DNA of 5,755 nucleotides, taken from positions 1 to 5,755 of the forward strand of contig DAOVRI010000114.1 of assembly GCA_030628245.1 (NCBI GenBank). Direction: 5' to 3'. The notes below the pieces were generated by a model, which saw nothing but the letters and a program-made list of their open reading frames with translations, was not told the DNA's origin and did not search any database. This DNA comes from Dehalococcoidales bacterium (lineage in GTDB: Bacteria > Chloroflexota > Dehalococcoidia > Dehalococcoidales > RBG-16-60-22). Positions 1 to 5,528 of the stretch are shown one piece after another. Position numbers and translations under genes: made by a program. Every line of letters begins with the position of its first letter. Position 1 is the first letter of the stretch.

Positions 1-2
1 GC

Positions 3-80
3 TTGAAAAGCACAAAACCCTCTATTTCAGTTAAGGGTTCACTCCCATTGTTAGCAGAATTGGGTGATAGCCCCCAGTAA
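3..80 (+). CDS. possible C-terminal tail of an upstream gene (partial)
   Basis: One plus-strand frame is open from the left edge for 25 codons and ends at TAA (78-80); the encoded tail ends in LLAELGDSPQ. A second frame is also open for 10 codons to a TAA at 32-34, and a 25-codon run can occur by chance, so support is weak. No family is recognised. A 6-bp inverted repeat (AACCCT at 16-21, AGGGTT at 34-39) lies inside it and has no following T-tract, so it is not called as a terminator. Confidence 0.2.
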   Translation: MKSTKPSISVKGSLPLLAELGDSPQ

Positions 81-95
81 AAATAGTGATTTATA

Positions 96-124
96 TTGAT
101 GTTTCCATGACGGATACCTATTAC
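96..124 (+). promoter_or_regulatory. weak sigma-70-like promoter upstream of the pilin gene
   Basis: TTGATG (96-101) and TATTAC (119-124) each match the consensus at four of six positions and are 17 bp apart, about 60 bp before the pilin start. This is the best pairing I see upstream of the gene, but such matches are common in AT-rich DNA. Confidence 0.25.
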
Positions 125-182
125 ATTAGTACTATAGCGCAGCAGTACCTGAAATCGGCATCTGGCGCGGAACCTTTGGAAT

Positions 183-542
183 ATGCAAGAAAAAAAGGCA
201 ACCGGGTTTTTCCTGGAAATTTTTATCATCGTGGCCGTACTGAGCACGCTATCGGCTATTGCTATTCCGCGTGTCGGCCAGATGATACATAAAGCCGAAG
301 CCACCTCTCAGGAATCCGAGTTACATAATATCCAGACGGCTGTAATCGAAATGCTGTGCGATAGTACCACGGGTACTCTGGAGCCCGTTGGCCCCACCGA
401 CGATATGAGTGAAGTCCGCACCAGCGATACGCCGCCGCTGGTTTTAGCGGATTATCTGCTGGGACTGGATGGTGGTTCGTTAAATACGGGGTGTAATTAT
501 ACGTTTGCCGCCGACGGTACGGTAACGCAAGTACTGCCCTAG
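183..542 (+). CDS. type IV pilin-like (pseudopilin) protein with variant N-terminal motif
   Basis: The 119-residue product has the layout of a type IV pilin or pseudopilin: a short basic leader (MQEKKATG), a putative prepilin peptidase site after Gly8, then a hydrophobic helix ending in SAIAIP (about 9-29) and a polar globular domain. Compared with the usual GFTLIELLIVVA pattern it reads GFFLEIFIIVA. One residue is missing, so the conserved Glu falls at mature position +4 (Glu12) instead of +5. Cys59 and Cys104 could form a disulfide, and the CNYTFAADGTVTQ end resembles pilin C-termini. ATG 183 is the only usable start after the in-frame TGA at 150; no strong Shine-Dalgarno precedes it. No pilin assembly genes are nearby, so any assembly would depend on a distant system. 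It is either a minor pilin or a decaying one. The overlapping ORF from 86 is in another frame and looks incidental. Confidence 0.72.
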   Translation: MQEKKATGFFLEIFIIVAVLSTLSAIAIPRVGQMIHKAEATSQESELHNIQTAVIEMLCDSTTGTLEPVGPTDDMSEVRTSDTPPLVLADYLLGLDGGSLNTGCNYTFAADGTVTQVLP

Positions 543-655
543 TTGTTCCGGCTTGATAAACCTGCAGCCACCTGTGGCTATGTACTCAGAAATATCCACC
601 GTCCGCCCTCACAACCAGTCCTGTTTACCCGTGAACGGGAATATCATGCTATCTA

Positions 656-664
656 TGTTATAAT
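656..664 (+). promoter_or_regulatory. extended -10 promoter for the MFS gene
   Basis: TG at 656-657, one spacer base, then a perfect TATAAT (659-664) forms an extended -10 element, which can work without a good -35; none is evident 16-18 bp upstream. Transcription would start near 671, about 37 nt before the GTG start. The rest of the 543-707 gap holds only a short hairpin (AGCCA 566-570, TGGCT 575-579) without a T-tract. Confidence 0.45.
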
Positions 665-707
665 GTTGGTATTCTAACGGGATGAGCTAGTCAGGAACTG
701 TTATAGC

Positions 708-1970
708 GTGACCGGTCAAAAAGCTTACCAATCCCCGGGGACACCACCGAGATTTTTCTATGGTTATTTCGTAGTCGGCGCCGCTTTTATAATCATGGTA
801 GTCTCCTGGGGTCTGTATATTGTCTTCGGCGTATTCTTCAATTCTTTTCTGGATGAGTTCGGGTGGACCAGAGCCGTGACCTCGGGTGCCTACTCGCTTT
901 CCTCGATTTTCAGCGGCCTGCTGGGTATCGTCATGGGCGGACTTACCGATAGATTCGGCCCCCGTCTGGTGGTAACTTTTAGTGGTGTATTTCTGGGTGT
1001 GGGGTATTTCCTCATGTCGCAGGTCGGCGCGGTCTGGCAACTCTATCTCTTCTTTGGAGTAATAATAGGTATCGGTATGAGCGGTCTCTGGGTGCCGCTG
1101 CTGTCGACCGTCGCCAGGTGGTTTACGGGGAGGCGGAGCCTGATGACGGGGATTGTCATCTCCGGACTGACTCTCGGCCAGATGATTGGCCCTCCGGTAA
1201 TCAGCCGGCTTATCGCCGAATATCAATGGCGCCAATCGTACATGATTCTGGGTATTATCGTATTTATTGTTGTTGTACTGGCGGCGCAGTTCCTGAAGCG
1301 CAGCCCGGGTATGGTTGAAAATTTCGCGAACGGTATAAATGAAAAAGGACCGGTGACGAACAATAGCATTTCTCGGGACCTTTCTCTGAAAGAGGCTATT
1401 CATACCGTACAATTCTGGTTGGTCGCTATCGTATTTTTCTGCTTTGGCTATATCGCGTATGGCATGATGGTACACATTGTGCCGCATATTACTAGGCTGG
1501 GAATATCGGATATCAGCGCCGCTAATGTACTGGCGGTCAACGGTGGCGTGGGTATCGTGGGTAATTTCGTACTGGGTGGCCTTGTAGGTGATAGAATCGG
1601 TAACCGAAAGGCTCTTATTATCGGCTTAGTCCTGTCGACCGCTGCCCTGTTGTGGCTGGTGCCGGTCAGGGAGTTATGGATGTTTTACCTGTTCGCAGTT
1701 GTCTTTGGACTGGGTCTTGGCAGCATGGGCACGTCGGAGTCACCTCTGGTGGCCAGGCTTTTCGGGTTGACCTCTCACGGCCTGATTTACGGGGTCACGG
1801 GTCTCGGCTTTACGGCCGGGGGCGCCGTCGGCCCGGTTATGATTGGTTATATCTGTGACGTAACGGAAAGCTATCAGCCGGCTTTTGTGGTATGTGCCGC
1901 CTTGGGGATTATCGGTCTCATATTAATGGTCATACTAAAGCCGACGAAGAAGCTGGGGATTAAGCTCTAG
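708..1970 (+). CDS. MFS transporter, OFA/MCT-like (monocarboxylate or oxalate/formate type)
   Basis: A 420-residue inner-membrane carrier with twelve predicted helices in two six-helix halves, joined by a polar loop (about 200-230). The cytoplasmic MFS signature occurs after TM2 as GGLTDRFGPRLV (77-88) and degenerately in the second half as GLVGDRIGNRKAL (291-303). The segment ARWFTGRRSLMTG followed by GQMIGPP (136-163) resembles the TM4-TM5 region of the oxalate:formate antiporter and monocarboxylate porter families. His256 and His260 lie in or near TM7. Substrate is not determined; a small carboxylate is inferred from the family and the nearby hydroxyacid dehydrogenase. The GTG start at 708 has AGGAA (693-697) about 10 nt upstream, and an in-frame TAA at 675 rules out a much longer N-terminus. 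Its stop overlaps the stop of the converging SnoaL-like gene. Confidence 0.92.
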   Translation: MTGQKAYQSPGTPPRFFYGYFVVGAAFIIMVVSWGLYIVFGVFFNSFLDEFGWTRAVTSGAYSLSSIFSGLLGIVMGGLTDRFGPRLVVTFSGVFLGVGYFLMSQVGAVWQLYLFFGVIIGIGMSGLWVPLLSTVARWFTGRRSLMTGIVISGLTLGQMIGPPVISRLIAEYQWRQSYMILGIIVFIVVVLAAQFLKRSPGMVENFANGINEKGPVTNNSISRDLSLKEAIHTVQFWLVAIVFFCFGYIAYGMMVHIVPHITRLGISDISAANVLAVNGGVGIVGNFVLGGLVGDRIGNRKALIIGLVLSTAALLWLVPVRELWMFYLFAVVFGLGLGSMGTSESPLVARLFGLTSHGLIYGVTGLGFTAGGAVGPVMIGYICDVTESYQPAFVVCAALGIIGLILMVILKPTKKLGIKL

Positions 1971-2620
1971 TCTTCGTAAGGCTCCGGTGGTGGGGGCTGC
2001 AGGATGTTTACCCGGTCCCGATTGTACGGCATGTGGTAGGTGGTGGGTTTATCGGGGCTGTTGTCCGGTGAAGCGGCGATGCTGGCGGCCTGAGGGTTTT
2101 CCACCCAGCCTTTTTCGTAAGGACACATGAAAGTAAGACGATAGACAAACTTGAGGATTTTCCACTGTCCGTCTTCTTTGACGTACTCCATGTCGTATTT
2201 CCCGAGACAGAGGAACTGGGTGAGTTGACCGCCCCTTCCCATGGACGCGAACCCGTGGGAATGCCAGATACCCCTGGCCCTTGTCCCTGCCTTGTTAATC
2301 TCGATGACGGGGTTCACGGTCATGTGTATGGCGAGAAATCCCGGGGTCATGTGGGCTTTCTCACTGAATATCGTACCCCAGAGTCGCTTAACGCCTTCGA
2401 TTCCCTCATAGACTCCGCTGTCTTCTATTTCCAGAGATACCCCCGGCGTTTTCTGGGCGAAGAGGGACGGTATCTCCGCCCTCCTGCCGATGTAATACAA
2501 ATGTGAATAGAGAGACTGTAGTTTCCATATCTCTATGTAGTCTTTAGCCCGGACGCCCTCGGCTACCTGCTCCTTAAGTTGTTTAACCTCGGCTTCCAGT
2601 TCTTCCAATGTCATCGGCAT
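1967..2620 (-). CDS. SnoaL-like / NTF2-fold protein
   Basis: A 217-residue soluble protein. Residues 4-24 (LEELEAEVKQLKEQVAE) form a likely short coiled coil. Residues about 27-165 look like an NTF2-like fold of the SnoaL_4 type: an N-terminal helix (EIWKLQSLYSHLYYIGR), a G-V-Y-E-G-I-E-G-V turn at 69-77, and a strand ending EYVKEDGQWKILKF (145-158). The tail (about 185-217) is polar and proline-rich, ending in QPPPPEPYED. Family members include cyclases, dehydratases, isomerases and non-catalytic binding proteins, so no reaction can be assigned. The ATG at 2620 has a strong AAGGAGG on the minus strand (GGAGG at 2628-2632), 7 nt away, which favours it over the second Met at codon 3. It lies 28 bp downstream of the dehydrogenase gene in an apparent operon. 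An alternative call would be a generic nuclear transport factor 2 family protein. Confidence 0.88.
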   Translation of the reverse strand: MPMTLEELEAEVKQLKEQVAEGVRAKDYIEIWKLQSLYSHLYYIGRRAEIPSLFAQKTPGVSLEIEDSGVYEGIEGVKRLWGTIFSEKAHMTPGFLAIHMTVNPVIEINKAGTRARGIWHSHGFASMGRGGQLTQFLCLGKYDMEYVKEDGQWKILKFVYRLTFMCPYEKGWVENPQAASIAASPDNSPDKPTTYHMPYNRDRVNILQPPPPEPYED

Positions 2621-2648
2621 TTTATCGCCTCCTTTTCTGTATGAACCT

Positions 2649-3665
2649 CTAATAGCCTTTCTTCTTGTCTATTACATTCAGCAGTTTTTTACCGTTCAGG
2701 TAGCGTTTAAGGTTCTCGCAGAACACTTCGGTGGCACGCTCCATGTAGTCTTCCATGCCGCCGGCAACGTGGGGACTTAAAAGGACGTTATCGAAGTCCC
2801 AGAGTCGGCTCTCAGGGGGGAGGGGTTCGTCAGCGACGACATCCAGGCCGGCACCGGCTATCCGTTTCTCATCGAGGGCGCGTATCAGCGCCTCTTCGTC
2901 GATCATACCGCCCCTGGCGATATTGATGATATAAGCGCTGGGCTTCATCGCCCGCAATTCCTTATCACCGATAAGCCCCCTGGTTTCCGGGGTAAGCGGC
3001 GTGGCGACTACCACGTAGTCGCTCTCCGCGAGTAATTGATTCAACTGCCCCGCCGGCAGCAGCATATCGACGTATCTGGCCCGCTTTTGTCGTGTCACCG
3101 ACCTGCGGTTGGCAACAACTCTCATGCCGAAGGCCTTGGACAGACGGGCCACTTCCCTCCCGATACTGCCCAGCCCCACGATGCCCACCGTCTTGCCGCG
3201 CAGCACGGATGGCATAAACCTTTTCCACTCGCGTTTTTGCTTCATCTGGAAGCAGAGCGGCGCCCCCTTGGCGAACATGAGCATCAGCTCCAGAACGAAT
3301 TCACCTATCGGGGTGGCATGGATGCCGCTGACCCCGGTTATAATCACCGGACTCTGCCAGACATCTATCCTGGCAAAACGGTCAACCCCGGCGGACATCG
3401 TCTGAATCCATTTCAGTTTGGGGGCTCGTGCCAGGAGGTTTTGAGGCATGATAAGCCCGTAAATGACCTCTGCCTCGGCCAGCATGGCGTCAAGCTTCTC
3501 TTTGGCAGTCGAGTCTCCCCGGTATTCGGCAACGGCAAGCTCTGAAGCGTCCCTGACATTTATACCCGGTCCGGCAAGGGCAATCCGCCGCAGGTCTTCT
3601 TCGTCGGCATGCGTTACTGACCTATCGAACGCGGGAGCGATGACAAGCACGTTGAGTGGTTTCAT
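2649..3665 (-). CDS. D-isomer-specific 2-hydroxyacid dehydrogenase
   Basis: A 338-residue cytoplasmic NAD(P)-dependent oxidoreductase that interconverts a 2-ketoacid and a D-2-hydroxyacid. The catalytic domain is residues about 1-115 and 305-338, and the Rossmann domain lies between. Visible motifs are GIVGLGSIG (161-169, dinucleotide-binding GxGxxG), NIARGG with catalytic Arg251, GLDVVADEP with Glu280, and LLSPHVAGG with His299; all three catalytic residues are present with normal spacing. The residues after the second Rossmann strand read ANRRS (185-189) instead of an acidic residue, which suggests NADP(H) preference as in some glyoxylate/hydroxypyruvate reductases. Length is normal. The ATG at 3665 has AGGAG (3676-3680) 10 nt upstream. 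It precedes the SnoaL-like gene by 28 bp, likely in one transcript. Exact substrate (glyoxylate, hydroxypyruvate, phosphoglycerate or another) is not decidable; the short length argues against a SerA with ACT domain. Confidence 0.94.
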   Translation of the reverse strand: MKPLNVLVIAPAFDRSVTHADEEDLRRIALAGPGINVRDASELAVAEYRGDSTAKEKLDAMLAEAEVIYGLIMPQNLLARAPKLKWIQTMSAGVDRFARIDVWQSPVIITGVSGIHATPIGEFVLELMLMFAKGAPLCFQMKQKREWKRFMPSVLRGKTVGIVGLGSIGREVARLSKAFGMRVVANRRSVTRQKRARYVDMLLPAGQLNQLLAESDYVVVATPLTPETRGLIGDKELRAMKPSAYIINIARGGMIDEEALIRALDEKRIAGAGLDVVADEPLPPESRLWDFDNVLLSPHVAGGMEDYMERATEVFCENLKRYLNGKKLLNVIDKKKGY

Positions 3666-3700
3666 AGGAACGGTTCTCCTCTATAAACATATTGACAGGG

Positions 3701-3716
3701 GCCGGTATAATCCGGC
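3701..3716. repeat. GCCGG-TATAAT-CCGGC inverted repeat upstream of the dehydrogenase
   Basis: A perfect 5-bp GC-rich inverted repeat (3701-3705 and 3712-3716) encloses TATAAT. It sits in the 80-bp gap between the toxin stop and the dehydrogenase start, about 36 bp upstream of that start. There is no T-tract on either side, so it is a poor intrinsic terminator. It could be an operator, or chance. Confidence 0.4.
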
Positions 3717-3745
3717 GGACTGCATTGGCTAGGTGGGGTAAATGG

Positions 3746-4039
3746 TTATGGGTGAGGAGTAATCACAAAAATCGTGATTATACCTCGACCATGTCCATAA
3801 TACCAAAGAAGTCTATAAGCCCCGGGAGTATTTTGCTCTACATATGCCTCAAAAACCTTTTCTCCATTAGGTCCTTTGAGACTCGTAAATTCATGGGTTT
3901 GAAGACTTTGATGCCGAGGGTTTTGTGCTAATAATTTGATAGCCTTCTTGATAGCTTTATATTGTTTATTCTGAGACTTATTAATTTTAAGAGAATTATA
4001 GGTTTCTTTAGCTGTATCTGCCCAATTTAATTCAAACAA
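3746..4039 (-). CDS. RelE/ParE-superfamily toxin of a type II TA module
   Basis: A 97-residue protein resembling small RelE/ParE-fold toxins: an N-terminal strand and helices (FELNWADTAKETYNSLK, then KAIKKAIKLLAQNPRH), a SLQTHEFTSL strand (45-54), FEAYVEQNTPGAYRLLWYY (63-81), and a C-terminal strand ending ITPHP. Arg76 in the AYRLLW strand is a candidate catalytic or RNA-contacting residue. RelE-type members cleave mRNA on the ribosome and ParE-type members poison gyrase; the sequence does not settle which applies. No ATG is available: the in-frame codons after the antitoxin stop are GGT TAT GTC TTG, so TTG at 4039 is the first start. It has AAGG overlapping the antitoxin TAA, 7 nt away. The gene is AT-rich compared with its neighbours, which suggests transfer. 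It is 9 nt downstream of the antitoxin and in the same reading frame. Confidence 0.84.
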   Translation of the reverse strand: MFELNWADTAKETYNSLKINKSQNKQYKAIKKAIKLLAQNPRHQSLQTHEFTSLKGPNGEKVFEAYVEQNTPGAYRLLWYYGHGRGIITIFVITPHP

Positions 4040-4048
4040 GACATAACC

Positions 4049-4342
4049 TTATAAATTGTTAAGGTCAATTTTTGAAACCCTGCCCTCTTTAACATCAGAA
4101 AGACCTTTTTGAATTAATGCTAGAACATCTGGATTATTGAATACCCATACTTCAGAAGCTGGAATAGTTACTTGCGGGTCAAGGATTATTTGCCCAACAC
4201 TATTAGCATATACGTGAAACGTAATATCTTCTTCTACTAGGGCTTTAGGCAAAACTACTCGCCTCTTACCATCTACCTTCACGCTTTTGGCCATGTCCGT
4301 AAAATCTCCATCTTTTATTATAATCGCCATATATCCATCCAT
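4049..4342 (-). CDS. AbrB/MazE-type antitoxin
   Basis: Up to 97 residues. Residues about 18-55 (AKSVKVDGKRRVVLPKAL, continuing through VYANSVGQIILDP) match a SpoVT/AbrB swapped-hairpin DNA-binding domain. The C-terminal part (EVWVFNNPDVLALIQKGL, about 64-81, then an acidic and basic tail) has the pattern seen in antitoxin toxin-binding tails: an aromatic-x-Phe-x-Asn-Pro element, then a helix. It should neutralise the downstream toxin and autoregulate the operon. The start is uncertain: ATG codons at 4342, 4330 and 4294 are in frame. None of the first two has a good Shine-Dalgarno; GGAG lies 11 nt before the third, which starts MAKSVKVDGKRR, the usual beginning of such domains. With the predicted transcription start near 4354, the first ATG would have only about a 12-nt leader. 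The gene is AT-rich like the toxin. Confidence 0.84.
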   Translation of the reverse strand: MDGYMAIIIKDGDFTDMAKSVKVDGKRRVVLPKALVEEDITFHVYANSVGQIILDPQVTIPASEVWVFNNPDVLALIQKGLSDVKEGRVSKIDLNNL

Positions 4343-4360
4343 CTATCCATCTATACATAC
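4329..4360 (-). repeat. 4-bp-periodic repeat at the antitoxin start
   Basis: On the minus strand the eight units read GTAT GTAT AGAT GGAT AGAT GGAT GGAT ATAT, each ending in AT. The TAAT of the -10 box extends the period by one more unit. The array covers the predicted transcription start, the leader and the first possible antitoxin codons, and contains several ATGs in different frames. Confidence 0.75.
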
Positions 4361-4388
4361 ATTATACAACGGTGGGAATGTTTGTCAA
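4361..4388 (-). promoter_or_regulatory. consensus sigma-70 promoter of the TA operon
   Basis: On the minus strand, TTGACA (4383-4388) and TATAAT (4361-4366) are both perfect consensus hexamers separated by 16 bp. Transcription should start near 4354. This is the strongest promoter in the window and may continue past the toxin into the dehydrogenase and SnoaL genes, since no clear terminator lies between them. Confidence 0.85.
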
Positions 4389-4405
4389 GTGGGATAACCC
4401 CACTT
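4372..4405. promoter_or_regulatory. probable TA operator: GTGGG repeats and palindrome
   Basis: A perfect 7-bp inverted repeat with a 5-bp centre, AAGTGGG (4387-4393), ATAAC, CCCACTT (4399-4405), overlaps the -35 box by two bases. A further GTGGGA (4372-4377) lies in the promoter spacer, 17 bp from its direct copy at 4389-4394. Such placement fits repression by the antitoxin or the TA complex. The palindrome could also form a hairpin but has no long T-run after it. Confidence 0.6.
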
Positions 4406-4454
4406 TCTCATAAATATTTTCTTAAATTGCCCCATAAACCATTTTTATCTTTGC

Positions 4455-4483
4455 TTGACATCGGCGGAACAGCTGCTTAAAGT
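4455..4483 (+). promoter_or_regulatory. sigma-70-like promoter of the MBL hydrolase gene
   Basis: A perfect TTGACA (4455-4460), a 17-bp spacer and TAAAGT (4478-4483, four of six matches) point at the MBL gene. The predicted start near 4490 gives a leader of about 70 nt, which includes the partly symmetric ATATCCGATATATC segment (4490-4503). It is divergent from the TA promoter, with 66 bp between the -35 boxes. Confidence 0.6.
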
Positions 4484-4561
4484 ATTGAATATCCGATATA
4501 TCAGAACATAGCGCATCCACATATTCACCAATAAATTCTCAAAGAACATGAAAAGGGGGAC

Positions 4562-5374
4562 ATGATGCAAAAAGTTACCGATAATGTCTACGTTGAAAGT
4601 GAAATAAGCGTCTGCAATACCAGCGTGGTGGTAACGAAGGAAGGGGTGGTGGTAATAGATACTCCGATGGTGCCGGCGAATGCGAAGAAGGTGGCGGCTG
4701 ATATTGCCAAATTCGGCCCGGTCCGTTACGTGATAAACAGCGAGCCTCATACCGACCATATTGCCGGTAACTGCTACTTCGGGGGTCTGGTGGTCACCCA
4801 CGACGGTACGCGTAACGCCTTGCTCAAAGCTAAGCCGGAGGATATAACGGGCATGCTCCAGATGATGGCCCCGGACAGCCTTCCCCTTGATAAAGAGTTC
4901 CGCTTTCGCCCGTCGGATATTACCTTTTCCGAACGACTGGCCCTCTATCTGGGCGACCACAGCTTTCATCTCATCCATATGCCGGGGCATACTCCCTATA
5001 GTCTGGCGGTCTATGTCCCCGAAGAAAGGATAGTCTTCACCTCGGATAATATCAACCTGGGGATGCCGGTCTTCCGTGACGCTTTACCCGACAAATGGCT
5101 GGAAACTCTAACACAGCTTGAGGAACTGGACGTTGATAAAGTGGTTCCCGGTCATGGTGAAGTCACGGATAAGAGTTGCTTCTCGCAGATGAGTAAAAAT
5201 GTCAGGGGCTGGATAGATGCCGTCGCCGATGCCATCGACAAAGGGATGAACCTGGAAGAGGCTATAGAAGAAGTCCCTAAGGCTGAAATGTTTGCCGACA
5301 TGCCCAAAGAAGGGCCGGCGGCGGGTTTTCTGCGCATGAATATCGAGAGAATTTACAGATACCTTAAGAAGTAA
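4562..5374 (+). CDS. MBL-fold metallohydrolase with Glu in place of the first zinc-motif His
   Basis: A 270-residue protein of metallo-beta-lactamase fold. The N-terminal strands end in VVVIDTP (29-35). The zinc motif reads NSEPHTDHIAG (59-69), so the HxHxDH signature is ExHxDH: Glu61, His63, Asp65 and His66. The other ligands are in place: His143 in MPGHTP, Asp162 in TSDN and His198 in VPGHGEV. Residues about 205-270 are a helical C-terminal part. No signal peptide is seen, so it is likely cytoplasmic. The family includes lactamases, lactonases, thioesterases, glyoxalase II and others; the substrate is unknown, and a thioester or lactone hydrolase is only a guess. Tandem ATGs at 4562 and 4565 follow AAAAGGGGG (4551-4559). 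The second gives the more usual 5-nt spacing, so the start is uncertain by one codon. The long minus-strand frame across this gene (4445-4990) is a shadow. Confidence 0.93.
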   Translation: MMQKVTDNVYVESEISVCNTSVVVTKEGVVVIDTPMVPANAKKVAADIAKFGPVRYVINSEPHTDHIAGNCYFGGLVVTHDGTRNALLKAKPEDITGMLQMMAPDSLPLDKEFRFRPSDITFSERLALYLGDHSFHLIHMPGHTPYSLAVYVPEERIVFTSDNINLGMPVFRDALPDKWLETLTQLEELDVDKVVPGHGEVTDKSCFSQMSKNVRGWIDAVADAIDKGMNLEEAIEEVPKAEMFADMPKEGPAAGFLRMNIERIYRYLKK

Positions 5375-5393
5375 GAATTTTCTCCGGAGGACA

Positions 5394-5528
5394 TTGAATA
5401 TCAAGATGAGTGCCAAATCGGTCACGATGGTTCAATCTCCACTCGGTAAAAAGCAGTCGGATGGCAGCGGTTCGTGCATAAGTACAGGAAATAGAGTTTT
5501 ATTAACTCCACCCACCGCCCATCGTTGA
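5394..5528 (+). pseudogene. short or truncated ORF after the MBL gene
   Basis: A good GGAGG (5386-5390), 12 nt after the MBL stop, suggests a next operon gene. The frame from TTG 5394 or ATG 5406 (MSAKSVTMVQSPLGKK) stays open only to TGA 5526-5528 and loses protein-like character at about its midpoint. Spacing is poor for both starts (3 and 15 nt). Its end enters the repeat element at 5523, so a gene start cut by an insertion or rearrangement is possible; a real 40-44 residue peptide or chance are alternatives. No family is recognised. Confidence 0.3.

Noticed and set aside
86..292. 68-residue plus-strand ORF overlapping the pilin gene
   Set aside because: It is in a different frame from the pilin gene, which has a clear hydrophobic pilin helix, and it shows no recognisable domain.
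566..579. Hairpin AGCCA/TGGCT after the pilin gene as a terminator
   Set aside because: The stem is short and no T-tract follows.
687..1487. 266-residue minus-strand ORF
   Set aside because: It lies antisense to the MFS gene, has low-complexity composition rich in charged residues and His, and the plus strand encodes clear MFS motifs.
2225..2506. 93-residue plus-strand ORF inside the SnoaL-like gene
   Set aside because: Antisense shadow; the minus-strand frame has a strong ribosome binding site and family features.
3036..3545. 169-residue plus-strand ORF, with a 98-residue one in another frame
   Set aside because: Both are antisense to the dehydrogenase, whose catalytic residues and Rossmann motif are complete.
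3692..3711. TTGACA and TATAAT on the plus strand as a promoter pair
   Set aside because: The hexamers are only 8 bp apart, too close for sigma-70 recognition.
4329..4360. Short tandem units as a CRISPR array
   Set aside because: The units are 4 bp with no spacers and no cas genes are present.
4445..4990. 181-residue minus-strand ORF
   Set aside because: It covers the MBL promoter and antisense strand; the MBL frame carries the full set of metal motifs.
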